Source: Dyella_B acidisoli (GTDB lineage Bacteria; Pseudomonadota; Gammaproteobacteria; Xanthomonadales; Rhodanobacteraceae). From it: DNA of 64,000 bases. This document shows, piece by piece, positions 1 to 8,196 of this stretch (position 1 is the stretch's first letter; every line of letters starts with the position of its first letter). The stretch covers positions 3,720,001 to 3,784,000 of the forward strand of contig NZ_CP064031.1 in NCBI RefSeq assembly GCF_049532895.1. The letters run 5' to 3'. The position numbers and the translations under genes are program-made. The notes below the pieces were generated by a model. It was given only the letters and a program-made list of their open reading frames with translations, was not told where the DNA came from and ran no database searches.

Positions 1-1080
1 CGAGCGCGAGATTTCCGAAATTTCGGTGGCGCGGTTTTCCTTGTTGCCCGGCACCTGCATCAACTGCAAATAGTCGATAACGATCAGGCCGAGACCGCCA
101 TGCTCGCGCGCCAAGCGTCGCGCGCGCGAACGCATTTCAACCGGCGAGAGACCGGGCGTGTCGTCGATGAAGATCTTCGCTTCAGACAGAAGCGCGATGG
201 CATTGGTGACGCGCGGCCAGTCCTCTTCGGCCAGGTCACCCGTGCGCAAGTGCTGCGCATGGATGCGGCCAACCGAAGAGATCAGACGGAAGGCCAGCTG
301 TGATGCGGACATTTCCATCGAAAAAATCGCGACCGGCTTCTTGGCGCGCAACGCGCAGGCTTCGGCGATGTTGACAGAGAAAGCGGTCTTGCCCATCGAC
401 GGACGCGCCGCAACGATGATCAGGTCCGACGGCTGCAAACCCGAAGTGAGGTTGTCCAGATCGGTAAAGCCGGTGGAGATGCCGGTGAGCTGGCCGCGAT
501 TCTGGTAACGCTCGTGCAACTGGCGGAAGGCGTCCTTCACCGCCTCGCGCATGGATACGGTATCTTTCTTGCCGCGCGCACCGGATTCGGCGATATGGAA
601 CACGCGCTGCTCGGCCGTTTCCAGCACTTCGTGGACGGTCTTGCCTTCCGGGCGATAGCCGTCTTCGGTGATCGCAGTGCCTGCATCGATCAGCTGGCGC
701 AACACCGACTTTTCGCGCACGATTTCAGCGTAGGCAATGATGTTCGCCGCGCTGGGCGTCGCATTCGCCAATTCCACCAGATAACTGGCACCGCCCACCA
801 TCTCAGCCAGGCCGTTGGCCTCGAACCAATCACCCAGCGTGATGGCGTCGCAAGGCATGCCCTTGTTGGCAAGCTCGGTAATTGCGCGCCAGATCAGGCG
901 GTGATCCTTGCGATAGAAGTCCTGTTCGTTGAGTTTGTCGGCCACCCGATCCAGGGCATCGGCGGCCAGCATCAATCCGCCCAACACCGCCTGCTCTGCA
1001 TCGATGGAGTGCGGCGGTACGCGTAGAGCCTCGATAGCGCTATGAGCGGATTTGCGTTCGGGGACGAAGGACATGGACAT
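1..1080 (-). CDS. dnaB: replicative DNA helicase DnaB (3' part cut by window edge)
   Basis: Hexameric helicase that unwinds DNA at the replication fork. The 360 codons in view hold the N-terminal helical domain (start reads MSMSFVPERK, then PPHSIDAEQAVLGG, the usual DnaB opening) and the first part of the RecA-like ATPase domain, with the Walker A stretch ARPSMGKTAF and the DnaB-typical YLQLM segment near the cut end. The final 100 or so residues lie beyond base 1. Start ATG at 1080 has a CAGGGA ribosome site close upstream; a second in-frame ATG lies at 1074. It follows rplI on the same strand, the standard gammaproteobacterial order rpsF-rpsR-rplI-dnaB, but a terminator lies between rplI and dnaB. 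Confidence 0.97.
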   Translation of the reverse strand, partial: MSMSFVPERKSAHSAIEALRVPPHSIDAEQAVLGGLMLAADALDRVADKLNEQDFYRKDHRLIWRAITELANKGMPCDAITLGDWFEANGLAEMVGGASYLVELANATPSAANIIAYAEIVREKSVLRQLIDAGTAITEDGYRPEGKTVHEVLETAEQRVFHIAESGARGKKDTVSMREAVKDAFRQLHERYQNRGQLTGISTGFTDLDNLTSGLQPSDLIIVAARPSMGKTAFSVNIAEACALRAKKPVAIFSMEMSASQLAFRLISSVGRIHAQHLRTGDLAEEDWPRVTNAIALLSEAKIFIDDTPGLSPVEMRSRARRLAREHGGLGLIVIDYLQLMQVPGNKENRATEISEISRS

Positions 1081-1220
1081 TCCCTGTAGCAAGGGGGGTG
1101 CTCGACGCCGCGTAGGTCGTAGGCACAAGTAATGAGCTTACGAGGTCTCATCGTCTGAGACGAGACAATAAGTCTGTGGATATCTTGTGGGTGGCCGGGT
1201 ATAAACCGCACGCTCGAAAA

Positions 1221-1258
1221 AACGAAAGGCACCTGCAGATGTGCAGATGCCTTTCGTC
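1221..1258 (-). terminator. Rho-independent terminator after rplI
   Basis: A 9-bp perfect stem (1223-1231 with 1248-1256, CGAAAGGCA/TGCCTTTCG) is followed on the minus strand by a run of T residues (A run 1217-1222 on the plus strand). It lies about 50 bp past the rplI stop and before dnaB, so it should end the ribosomal operon transcript. Confidence 0.85.
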
Positions 1259-1308
1259 TTTTGGAACCCGTACCGCGAACGTATCGCGCTTGCAGGCTCC
1301 TAGCTTGC

Positions 1309-1761
1309 TTACTGCTTCTCGGCGACCACGATCACCTTGACCGAGCCCTGCACATCGGCGTGCAGGCTGATCACCACTTCGAACTCGCCAATGTGGCGGA
1401 TCGGGCCTTCACCCTGGATCACTTCACCCTTGTGGATGTCGTGGCCAACGGCCTGCAGCGCATCGGCGATTTCGCGCGGACCGACCGAGCCGTAGAGCTT
1501 GCCTTCCGGGCTGGCGTTGGCGGCGATGGTCACCGTCACGTCGGTCAGCTTGTTCTTGCGGGTTTCAGCACCGGCCAGCAGGTTGTTGGCCTTGGCTTCG
1601 TATTCGGCGCGACGGGCTTCGAATGCGGCGAGGTTTTCAGCATTGACGCGCACGGCCTTGCCCTGCGGCAGCAGGTAGTTGCGGCCGTAGCCCGGCTTCA
1701 CGTTGACCTTATCGCCGAGGTTGCCGAGGTTGCGCACCTTTTCGAGAAGAATGAGTTCCAT
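1309..1761 (-). CDS. rplI: 50S ribosomal protein L9
   Basis: Large-subunit protein L9, 150 aa, the usual length (E. coli 149). It opens MELILLEKVRNLGNLGDKV and continues with the conserved VKPGYGRNYLLPQGKA signature of the N-terminal rRNA-binding domain, then the long connecting helix (about 40-75) and the C-terminal domain containing VGPREIADAL. It is the last gene of rpsF-rpsR-rplI and is followed by a strong terminator. Nothing unusual. Confidence 0.98.
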   Translation of the reverse strand: MELILLEKVRNLGNLGDKVNVKPGYGRNYLLPQGKAVRVNAENLAAFEARRAEYEAKANNLLAGAETRKNKLTDVTVTIAANASPEGKLYGSVGPREIADALQAVGHDIHKGEVIQGEGPIRHIGEFEVVISLHADVQGSVKVIVVAEKQ

Positions 1762-1865
1762 GATTGATTCCTCAATTCGTTAGCACCGGAGTGGCCCGGC
1801 GCAGCCGTGGACGGTTGTCCGAAGGGAACTGCCGCATCCCCTTTCGGGAAGCGGCAGGTAAAGCA

Positions 1866-2096
1866 TTAAACGTCGTGGTTATCCGTGTACGGCAGCAGTG
1901 CCAGGAAGCGCGCACGCTTGATGGCGGCGGCCAGCTGACGCTGGTAGCGCGCCTTGGTGCCGGTAATGCGGCTGGGCACGATCTTGCCGTTTTCGGTGAT
2001 GTATTGACGCAGCGTGTTGAGATCCTTGTAGTCGATCTCTTTGACATTTTCGGCCGTGAAGCGGCAGAACTTGCGGCGGCGGAAGAACTTGGACAT
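1866..2096 (-). CDS. rpsR: 30S ribosomal protein S18
   Basis: Small-subunit protein S18, 76 aa, normal size. The sequence MSKFFRRRKFCRFTAENV and IDYKDLNTLRQYITENGKI are the family signature, followed by the RITGT..YQRQLAAAIKRARFLALLPY C-terminal core. S18 binds the platform of the 30S subunit as a heterodimer with S6, whose gene ends 16 bp upstream, so the two partners are co-transcribed. Confidence 0.98.
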   Translation of the reverse strand: MSKFFRRRKFCRFTAENVKEIDYKDLNTLRQYITENGKIVPSRITGTKARYQRQLAAAIKRARFLALLPYTDNHDV

Positions 2097-2112
2097 GGCT
2101 CAGGCTCCTGGA

Positions 2113-2541
2113 TCAGTCTTCGGAATCGACGTCGTCGCTATCGGCGCGACCCACGCGGCGGTCGTCGCCATCGCTGTCGTCGTCACGGCGGCGAGAGGAC
2201 TTGGCATCATCCTTTTCCTTGCTCTTGAGGATGAAGGACTGCTCAGTGTCGGCCGCATCGCGCTTGATCACCAGGTGACGCAGCACGGCGTCGTTGAAGC
2301 GGAAGCCCGATTCCAGCTCGTTCAGCACGTTCTGGCTCACTTCGATATTGAGCATCACGTAGTGAGCCTTGGCCAGGTTCACGATCGGGTAGGCCAGCTG
2401 GCGGCGACCCCAGTCTTCCAGGCGGTGGATCTTGCCGCCGTCGGAGGCGATCAGCGCTTTGTAGCGTTCGATCATCGCCGGAACCTGTTCGCTCTGGTCG
2501 GGATGGACCAGGAATACAACTTCGTAATGACGCAAGGTCAT
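2113..2541 (-). CDS. rpsF: 30S ribosomal protein S6
   Basis: Small-subunit protein S6, 142 aa. It opens MTLRHYEVVFLVHPDQSEQVP and carries the conserved LEDWGRRQLAYPIVNLAKAHYVM strand region (given here as family signature) in the first 100 residues. Residues 108-142 form a highly charged tail, first Lys/Asp and then Asp/Arg rich, ending DSDDVDSED; S6 tails vary between bacteria and in enterobacteria end in a Glu run that RimK extends. Start ATG at 2541 has an AAGGAG ribosome site. It is the first gene of the rpsF-rpsR-rplI operon. Confidence 0.97.
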   Translation of the reverse strand: MTLRHYEVVFLVHPDQSEQVPAMIERYKALIASDGGKIHRLEDWGRRQLAYPIVNLAKAHYVMLNIEVSQNVLNELESGFRFNDAVLRHLVIKRDAADTEQSFILKSKEKDDAKSSRRRDDDSDGDDRRVGRADSDDVDSED

Positions 2542-2579
2542 TGGGGAAACTCCTTATGGATGCGACCCTTACGGGCCTC

Positions 2580-2615
2580 GCAGCCTCCCGCGGCATTGCG
2601 GTGAGGCAAGGCTGC
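2580..2615 (-). promoter_or_regulatory. hairpin in the rpsF leader, possible S6:S18 autoregulatory site
   Basis: A 7-bp perfect stem (2609-2615 pairing with 2580-2586, GCAGCCT/AGGCTGC) lies 39-74 nt upstream of the rpsF start. Its loop region holds two CCG trinucleotides on the transcript strand. rpsF leaders in many bacteria carry a structure with an unpaired CCG bound by the S6:S18 dimer; whether this hairpin is that motif is inference from position and the CCG only. Confidence 0.35.
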
Positions 2616-2726
2616 CTGGCACCTGTTTGGCGTAGGCAGAAGCGGAATTGTAAGCGGGGTGAGCGAAGCGGCGCAAGTCGCTGAATTGGTTGCGGGTCTT
2701 ACCTTTCGCCCTGTTGGCAGGAGAAA

Positions 2727-3053
2727 TCAGCCGACGGTGAAGCTCTCGCCGCAACCGCACTCGCCAGTAGCGTTTGGATTGCGGAACACAAAGCTGGCAT
2801 TGAGCCCCTGGCGCTGAAAGTCGATCTCAGTACCCTCGATCATCGGCAGGCTCTTGGCATCGACGATCACTGGCACGCCATCGATCTGGAACGTCTCGTC
2901 GCCCTCACCCACGCTCTCGGCCAAGTCCACGACATAGGCGAAGCCCGAGCAGCCAGTGCGCTTCACGCCAAAGCGGACACCCGCGGCGGAAGGCATCTGC
3001 GCAAGGAACTGACGCATGCGTTGATTGGCGGACGGAGTGATCGAGATGGTCAT
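2727..3053 (-). CDS. A-type iron-sulfur cluster carrier (HesB/IscA family)
   Basis: A 108-aa A-type carrier that passes Fe-S clusters from scaffold to target proteins. All three ligand cysteines are present: Cys35 in RTGCSGF, and Cys99 and Cys101 in ECGCGESF. The C-terminal signature resembles IscA/SufA (NPNATGECGCGESF) more than ErpA. No isc or suf genes are adjacent; it is a single-gene unit divergent from asnS across 127 bp that must hold both promoters. Which of the three A-type subfamilies it belongs to cannot be settled by eye, so no gene symbol is given. Confidence 0.9.
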   Translation of the reverse strand: MTISITPSANQRMRQFLAQMPSAAGVRFGVKRTGCSGFAYVVDLAESVGEGDETFQIDGVPVIVDAKSLPMIEGTEIDFQRQGLNASFVFRNPNATGECGCGESFTVG

Positions 3054-3180
3054 AACGACAGGTTCTGAATCAGCACTTCTGCCATGGATGGCATGTCGCA
3101 GTGCGGCACGGCTAGATTATCATGCCCGCTTGCCTTCACGCCCATGAACAGATGGGCGCCTCTTCCAGGAGTTTCAATCC

Positions 3181-4581
3181 ATGACGGTGGTCAGCGTCAA
3201 ACAGGCCCTTTCCGGCAAGCTCGAGGCCGGCAGCAAAGTGACGGTGCGCGGCTGGGTGCGCACGCGCCGCGACTCCAAAGCGGGCCTGTCGTTCGTGAAT
3301 ATCAGCGACGGCTCCTGCTTCGATCCGATTCAGGCCGTGGTGCCGGCCACCCTTGGCAATTACGAGAACGAGGTGAAGCACCTCACCGCCGGCGCCGGCG
3401 TAATCGTCAACGGCACGCTGGTGCCTTCACAGGGCAAGGGCCAGACGTTCGAGTTGCAGACCGAGAGCGTGGTGGTCACCGGCTTCGTCGACGATCCGGA
3501 AACCTACCCGATCCAGCCCAAGCAGCACTCGATGGAGTTCTTGCGCGAAGTAGCGCATCTGCGTCCGCGCACCAACCTGTTCGGTGCCGTCACGCGCGTG
3601 CGCCACACGATGATGACGGCCATCCATCGCCATCTCACCGAGCAGGGTTTCTTCTGGATCAACACGCCGATCATCACCACGTCAGATGCTGAAGGCGCCG
3701 GCGACATGTTCCGCCTGTCCACGCTGGATCTGGCCAACCTGCCACGCGACGACAAGGGCAAGATCGATTTCCGCAAGGATTTTTTCGGTCGCGAAGCGTT
3801 TCTCACCGTGTCCGGCCAGCTCAACGTCGAGGCCTACGCACTGGCGATGAGCAAGGTCTACACCTTCGGCCCTACCTTCCGTGCGGAAAACTCGAACACA
3901 CCGCGCCACCTGGCCGAATTCTGGATGGTGGAGCCGGAAATCGCCTTCGCCGATCTTTCCGCCGACGCCGACTGCGCGGAGGCCTTCCTCAAGGCGATCT
4001 TCAAGGCCGTGTTGGATGAACGCGCTGACGACATGACGTTCTTCGCCGAACGCGTGCTGCCGGAAGCCATCACTCGCCTGGAAACCTTCATCAGCCAGCC
4101 GTTCGAACGCATCGATTACACCGACGCCATCGAGATCCTGAAGAAGTCCGGCCAAGCGTTCGAATTCCCCGTGGTATGGGGCGTGGATCTGCAAACCGAG
4201 CACGAGCGTTACCTGGCCGAGAAACATATCGGCCGCCCCGTGGTCGTTATGAACTACCCGGAACAGATCAAGGCCTTCTACATGCGCCTGAACGACGACG
4301 AGAAAACCGTTGCCGCGATGGACGTGCTCGCGCCTGGCATCGGCGAAATCATCGGAGGCAGCCAGCGTGAAGAGCGCCTGGATTATCTGGATCGCCGCAT
4401 GACCAAGTTCGGTCTCGATCCTGCCACGTACGGCTGGTACCGTGATTTGCGCCGCTACGGCACCGTACCGCACGCAGGCTTCGGCCTCGGTTTCGAACGC
4501 TTGCTTGTCTACGTGTGCGGCTTGACCAATATCCGTGACGCCATCCCTTACCCACGCGCGGCAGGGAGCGCCGAATTCTGA
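3181..4581 (+). CDS. asnS: asparagine--tRNA ligase
   Basis: Class II aminoacyl-tRNA synthetase charging tRNA-Asn; 466 aa, identical in length to the E. coli enzyme. An OB-fold anticodon-binding domain (about 1-115, VRGWVRTRRDSK) precedes the catalytic core. Motif 2 is visible as FGPTFRAENSNTPRHLAEFW (about 238-257) and motif 3 as GFGLGFERLLVY near residue 440. The FRAENS and HLAEFWMVEPE pattern fits AsnRS. The downstream lipoprotein gene starts 15 bp later and may be co-transcribed. Confidence 0.97.
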   Translation: MTVVSVKQALSGKLEAGSKVTVRGWVRTRRDSKAGLSFVNISDGSCFDPIQAVVPATLGNYENEVKHLTAGAGVIVNGTLVPSQGKGQTFELQTESVVVTGFVDDPETYPIQPKQHSMEFLREVAHLRPRTNLFGAVTRVRHTMMTAIHRHLTEQGFFWINTPIITTSDAEGAGDMFRLSTLDLANLPRDDKGKIDFRKDFFGREAFLTVSGQLNVEAYALAMSKVYTFGPTFRAENSNTPRHLAEFWMVEPEIAFADLSADADCAEAFLKAIFKAVLDERADDMTFFAERVLPEAITRLETFISQPFERIDYTDAIEILKKSGQAFEFPVVWGVDLQTEHERYLAEKHIGRPVVVMNYPEQIKAFYMRLNDDEKTVAAMDVLAPGIGEIIGGSQREERLDYLDRRMTKFGLDPATYGWYRDLRRYGTVPHAGFGLGFERLLVYVCGLTNIRDAIPYPRAAGSAEF

Positions 4582-4596
4582 TCGCCTAAAGAACTC

Positions 4597-5400
4597 ATGC
4601 GTCTTCGACTCGTACTCACACTCGCTTCTATGTTGCTGCTTGCAGCTTGCCATACCGTCAAGCTGCCCAAGTTGCCCCTGCCCACGGATCTGCTGCCGCA
4701 GAGTCAGCCGATCCGGCCGCTCGCCGACGCGAAGAAAGCGTTGAGCGACGCCACACCGTGCTGCACCACCTTCGCCGATTTTTCCTATCAGACTCTCCTG
4801 CCCTGGCGACCGCAGCGTTTCCAACTTGGCCCGGGCAGCCAGGTGGTGGCGATTAACGGTTCGCGCAGCTATTTCTTGAGTTTCACTTTGCCAGCGGACG
4901 TGAAGCTGCCGTACAAGGTCGGCCTGAAATCGGAACTGGTCGGCCGCTCCGTCACCAGCAGCAGCTATCTGTTTGCGCCGACCATCGTCCAGTTGGACGA
5001 AGCGTTCCAACCGATTGACTCGCAAGACGTGAAGCTGTGCGAATACATGGGCTGGAGCAACGACGATAGCGGTGCGTTCGGCAGTATCGAAGTCACCAAT
5101 AGCCGCGCGCGTTACCTCGTCGTTTACAGCTCCGCCAAGCAGCAATCGGACAACACGTACTGGGAGCAGTCGGCCAGCACTTTCTCCACCACCAGCAGCA
5201 CCAACGCCACGCCTGCTACCACGACCATGGGCGGCAGTTACAAAATCTCGCATGGTCCCGAAGGCGTGGTATGGGTAGGCATGATGGACAAATCGTATGC
5301 CCAAGCGGTCAACAAAGCCGTGTGCGCCAAGGCTCCGCAAGGCAACGGTCTGCTTAACTCGCTAAGTGCAGATCTCGGCTTGCAGCGGAGAGGCCCTTGA
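4597..5400 (+). CDS. MalM-like periplasmic lipoprotein
   Basis: A 267-aa exported lipoprotein: signal peptide 1-18 with lipobox LLAAC (Cys18). The mature part has the CCTTFADFSY element (about 54-63) followed by beta-rich stretches such as VAINGSRSYFLSFTLP, which resembles the MalM family (Pfam MalM), named from a periplasmic protein of the E. coli maltose operon with no known biochemical role. No maltose genes are nearby; here it sits between asnS and a small membrane protein, whose start overlaps its stop. A Thr/Ser-rich linker (STFSTTSSTNATPATTT) precedes the last domain. Family assignment is by resemblance. Confidence 0.65.
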   Translation: MRLRLVLTLASMLLLAACHTVKLPKLPLPTDLLPQSQPIRPLADAKKALSDATPCCTTFADFSYQTLLPWRPQRFQLGPGSQVVAINGSRSYFLSFTLPADVKLPYKVGLKSELVGRSVTSSSYLFAPTIVQLDEAFQPIDSQDVKLCEYMGWSNDDSGAFGSIEVTNSRARYLVVYSSAKQQSDNTYWEQSASTFSTTSSTNATPATTTMGGSYKISHGPEGVVWVGMMDKSYAQAVNKAVCAKAPQGNGLLNSLSADLGLQRRGP

Positions 5401-5720
5401 TTCCCGTTGTGGTCTACATCGGCTTGCTGCTGATCGGCCTTGCCTGTTTCATCACGCATGCTGTGCTGCCGTTTCGCATCGCCAAGCACTTGCGCGAAGA
5501 CTACCCGCTGCACTGGAAGGTCATCGTCGATACCGGCAGTGCACAGGCCGCACATGGGCCGCAGCTATGGCTGCGCATGCAAAACGTGCTGCGCTCCCCG
5601 GCCATTGCCGCCATCGACGATGCCGCGATCACGCGACTGTGGCGCACCTGGCGTTACAGTCAATGGCTTGCTTGGGGCTGTTGGTTGGCGGCCTTGGCGA
5701 TGCAATGGCATAGCCGCTGA
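5397..5720 (+). CDS. small two-helix membrane protein, unknown function
   Basis: A 107-aa protein with a TTG start overlapping the stop of the lipoprotein gene (TTGA), which argues for translational coupling. Hydrophobic helices are visible at about 3-24 (VVVYIGLLLIGLACFI) and 87-103 (WLAWGCWLAALAMQW), with a basic middle part. It resembles small membrane proteins of unknown function that recur in Xanthomonas relatives; I recognise no catalytic motif. Confidence 0.6.
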   Translation: MIPVVVYIGLLLIGLACFITHAVLPFRIAKHLREDYPLHWKVIVDTGSAQAAHGPQLWLRMQNVLRSPAIAAIDDAAITRLWRTWRYSQWLAWGCWLAALAMQWHSR

Positions 5721-5725
5721 CCGCA

Positions 5726-5871
5726 AGAGTCTGTTTAATATCTCAGCGCAGCCCGCCTAGCCCCTGAGTAGTCGTTAGGTGGTCGTGCTGGCTGTCTGGT
5801 CAAGCCGCGCACGGCCGCATAGCGGCTACTCAGGGGCTAGGCGAACTACGCTGAAACATTAAATAGGCTCT
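5726..5871. repeat. 146-bp structured element with nested inverted repeats
   Basis: The ends form an imperfect 23-nt inverted repeat (5726-5748 against 5849-5871, 19 of 23 positions matching, both containing TTTAAT..T.TCAGCG). Inside it is a perfect 18-nt inverted repeat (5754-5771 with 5826-5843, CGCCTAGCCCCTGAGTAG and its complement) around a 54-nt loop. The element ends 4 bp before the ribosome site of the SDR gene. It has the look of a MITE or large REP-type element, or of a long folded leader RNA; no transposase or clear target duplication is visible. A related end sequence occurs at 14796-14814. Confidence 0.6.
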
Positions 5872-5885
5872 AATCAGGAGATCAC

Positions 5886-6677
5886 ATGGATTTGAATCTG
5901 CGCGGCCGTCATGCTCTCGTGTGCGGCGCATCGCAAGGTATCGGCCACGCGGCAGCCGTCGAACTCGCCGAACTCGGTGCCGATGTCACCCTGCTGGCAC
6001 GTTCTGCCGAGCGCCTGGCCTCGCTCGCCGAAAACCTGCCACGCACGCATCCCGCGCAACGCCATAGCTGGCGCAGCGTCGACATGTTGGATTCCGATGC
6101 ACTCCATGCGGCAGCTGTCGACATTGTCGGAGCCAGTCCGGTGCATATCCTGATCAACAACACCGGTGGTCCAGTTGGAGGCCCCATCCATAGTGCGGCA
6201 ACAGCCGCCTTCGAGAACACCTTCCGTCAGCATGTACTGGCAGCTCACACACTGCTGCAAGTGGTGCTGCAAGGCATGCGCGACAGCGGCTATGGACGCG
6301 TGGTGAATGTCATCTCCACATCGGTGAAGGAGCCGATTCCCGGGCTCGGCGTATCGAACACCGTGCGCGCAGCGATGGCCGCCTGGGCCAAGACGATGTC
6401 CGGCGAATTGGCCGCTGACGGCATCACCGTCAACAACGTACTACCGGGCTATACCCGCACTGCCCGACTCGATGGCCTGCTCGAGGTGCAAGCGCAAAAA
6501 AGCGGGCGTAGCGAACAAGAACTAGCCAAAGAAATGGCAGCCGCCGTACCTGCGCGCCGTTTCGGCGAACCGGGAGAAATCGCCGCCGTAATCGCCTTCC
6601 TTTGCACGCCGGCGGCGGCTTACGTCAACGGCGTGAGCATTGCAGTGGATGGTGGGCGGACGAAGGCGCTGAGCTGA
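5886..6677 (+). CDS. atypical short-chain dehydrogenase/reductase (SDR) of the 2-aminomuconate operon
   Basis: A 263-aa SDR-fold protein. The nucleotide-binding loop is GASQGIG (14-20) and the structural NNTGG motif is at 91-95. The catalytic YxxxK motif is missing: alignment through the conserved helix places Ser157 and Arg161 (SNTVR) where Tyr and Lys belong. This fits the known SDR subgroup lacking a perfect catalytic tetrad (BKR_like, cd05344). It starts at an ATG with CAGGAG 6 bp upstream and leads an operon with a semialdehyde dehydrogenase, carbonic anhydrase and RidA-type deaminase. The context suggests a role in tryptophan/kynurenine catabolism, but its reaction, if any, is unknown. 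Confidence 0.85.
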   Translation: MDLNLRGRHALVCGASQGIGHAAAVELAELGADVTLLARSAERLASLAENLPRTHPAQRHSWRSVDMLDSDALHAAAVDIVGASPVHILINNTGGPVGGPIHSAATAAFENTFRQHVLAAHTLLQVVLQGMRDSGYGRVVNVISTSVKEPIPGLGVSNTVRAAMAAWAKTMSGELAADGITVNNVLPGYTRTARLDGLLEVQAQKSGRSEQELAKEMAAAVPARRFGEPGEIAAVIAFLCTPAAAYVNGVSIAVDGGRTKALS

Positions 6678-6734
6678 TCACACATACTCCCGCGTCCGGT
6701 GCATTTCGCGCACGCAAGCCCTAAGCTTGCGAGG

Positions 6735-8186
6735 ATGCCAAGCACACGCCTCGCCAATCTCATCGATGGTCGCCTGCAGGCGCCTTTAGACGATCGCTGG
6801 CTCGACGTCTACGAACCAGCCACCGGCGCAGTGTTTGCGCAATGTCCCGACTCCTCTGCTGCCGACGTGGAAGCTGCAGCAAAAGCCGCACAAAGCGCAG
6901 CACCGGGCTGGGCAGCCACGCCTGCTGAAACACGGGCGCAACGGCTGCACAAGCTGGCCGACCTGATTGAAGCACGCATCGATGAATTCGCCGCACTGGA
7001 ATCGCGCGACAGCGGCAAGCCCGTAGCGCTCGCCAGGCGCCTGGATATTCCCCGTGCCATTTCCAATCTGCGCTTCTTCGCTGCCGCGATCATCGGTTGG
7101 GAAAGCGAAGCGCACGCGATGGAAACCGGCGCGATCAACTACACGCTGCGTCATCCGCTCGGCGTGGTCGGCTGCATCAGCCCGTGGAATCTTCCCCTGT
7201 ATCTGTTCACGTGGAAGATTGCACCGGCGCTGGCCAGCGGCAATGCAGTCATCGCCAAGCCTTCCGAAATCACGCCCTGCACGGCTGCCCTGCTGGGCGA
7301 GCTCAGCATTGAAGCGGGCTTTCCACCTGGCGTGCTGAACGTCGTCCAAGGACGCGGGCCTAGCACCGGCCAAGCCATCGTCGAACACCCGGCGGTAAAG
7401 GCCATTTCCTTCACCGGCAGCACGCGCACTGGCGCCAGCATCGCGGCGACGGCGGCACCGCAATTCAAGAAGCTGTCGTTGGAACTGGGCGGCAAGAATC
7501 CCGCCATTGTGTTCGCCGATGCTGACCTCAGCGACGAAAACCTCGACACCATCGTGCGCTCCGGCTTCGCCAATCAGGGTGAGATCTGTCTTTGCGGCTC
7601 GCGCTTGCTGGTGCAACGTTCGATCTACGACAGTTTCCGCGAACGCTATCTGGCGAAAGTGCAGGCGCTGCGCGTAGGCGATCCACAGGAAGCACCCAGC
7701 GATCTGGGCGCACTCGTTTCGCGCGAACACTTCGACAAAGTGATGCGCTGCATTACGCAGGCACGCGATGAAGGTGGGCGCATTCTCTGCGGCGGCCATG
7801 CGCTGAAACTCGAAGGGCGCTGCGCCGATGGCTGGTTCACCGCACCCACGGTGATCGATGGCTTGTCGAACGACACGCTTACCAATCAGCAGGAAATCTT
7901 CGGCCCCGTCGTCACGCTGATTCCGTTCGGTGATGAAGCCGAAGCGCTCGCCATCGCCAATGGCACCGGCTACGGCCTAGCCGCCTCGCTATGGACTAGC
8001 GACCTGTCGCGCGCCCATCGCATGGGCGCGCAATTGGAATTCGGCATCGTGTGGATCAACTGCTGGCTGCTGCGCGATCTGCGCACACCGTTCGGCGGCA
8101 GCAAGCAATCCGGCGTCGGTCGCGAAGGCGGCGCGGAAGCACTGCGCTTCTTCACCGAGCCACGCAACATCTGCATTCGTTATTGA
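6735..8186 (+). CDS. 2-aminomuconic/2-hydroxymuconic semialdehyde dehydrogenase
   Basis: NAD-dependent aldehyde dehydrogenase, 483 aa from the ATG at 6735 (a GTG at 6699 is possible but adds an atypical leader). Catalytic Glu250 (LELGGKN) and nucleophile Cys285 in GEICLCGSR are present; the ICLCGSR form and SPWNLPLYLFTWK are typical of AMSDH/HMSDH enzymes (NbaE, AmnC). In the kynurenine route it oxidises 2-aminomuconate semialdehyde to 2-aminomuconate, the substrate of the RidA-family deaminase two genes downstream. The genes for the preceding steps (3-hydroxyanthranilate dioxygenase, ACMS decarboxylase) are not in this window. Confidence 0.88.
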   Translation: MPSTRLANLIDGRLQAPLDDRWLDVYEPATGAVFAQCPDSSAADVEAAAKAAQSAAPGWAATPAETRAQRLHKLADLIEARIDEFAALESRDSGKPVALARRLDIPRAISNLRFFAAAIIGWESEAHAMETGAINYTLRHPLGVVGCISPWNLPLYLFTWKIAPALASGNAVIAKPSEITPCTAALLGELSIEAGFPPGVLNVVQGRGPSTGQAIVEHPAVKAISFTGSTRTGASIAATAAPQFKKLSLELGGKNPAIVFADADLSDENLDTIVRSGFANQGEICLCGSRLLVQRSIYDSFRERYLAKVQALRVGDPQEAPSDLGALVSREHFDKVMRCITQARDEGGRILCGGHALKLEGRCADGWFTAPTVIDGLSNDTLTNQQEIFGPVVTLIPFGDEAEALAIANGTGYGLAASLWTSDLSRAHRMGAQLEFGIVWINCWLLRDLRTPFGGSKQSGVGREGGAEALRFFTEPRNICIRY

Positions 8187-8196
8187 GGAAAGCACC

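Noticed and set aside
3682..5340. 552-codon open frame on the minus strand
   Set aside because: It is antisense to asnS and the MalM-like gene, which have clear families; the translation is His/Arg/Ala-rich without any recognisable motif, typical of shadow frames in GC-rich DNA.
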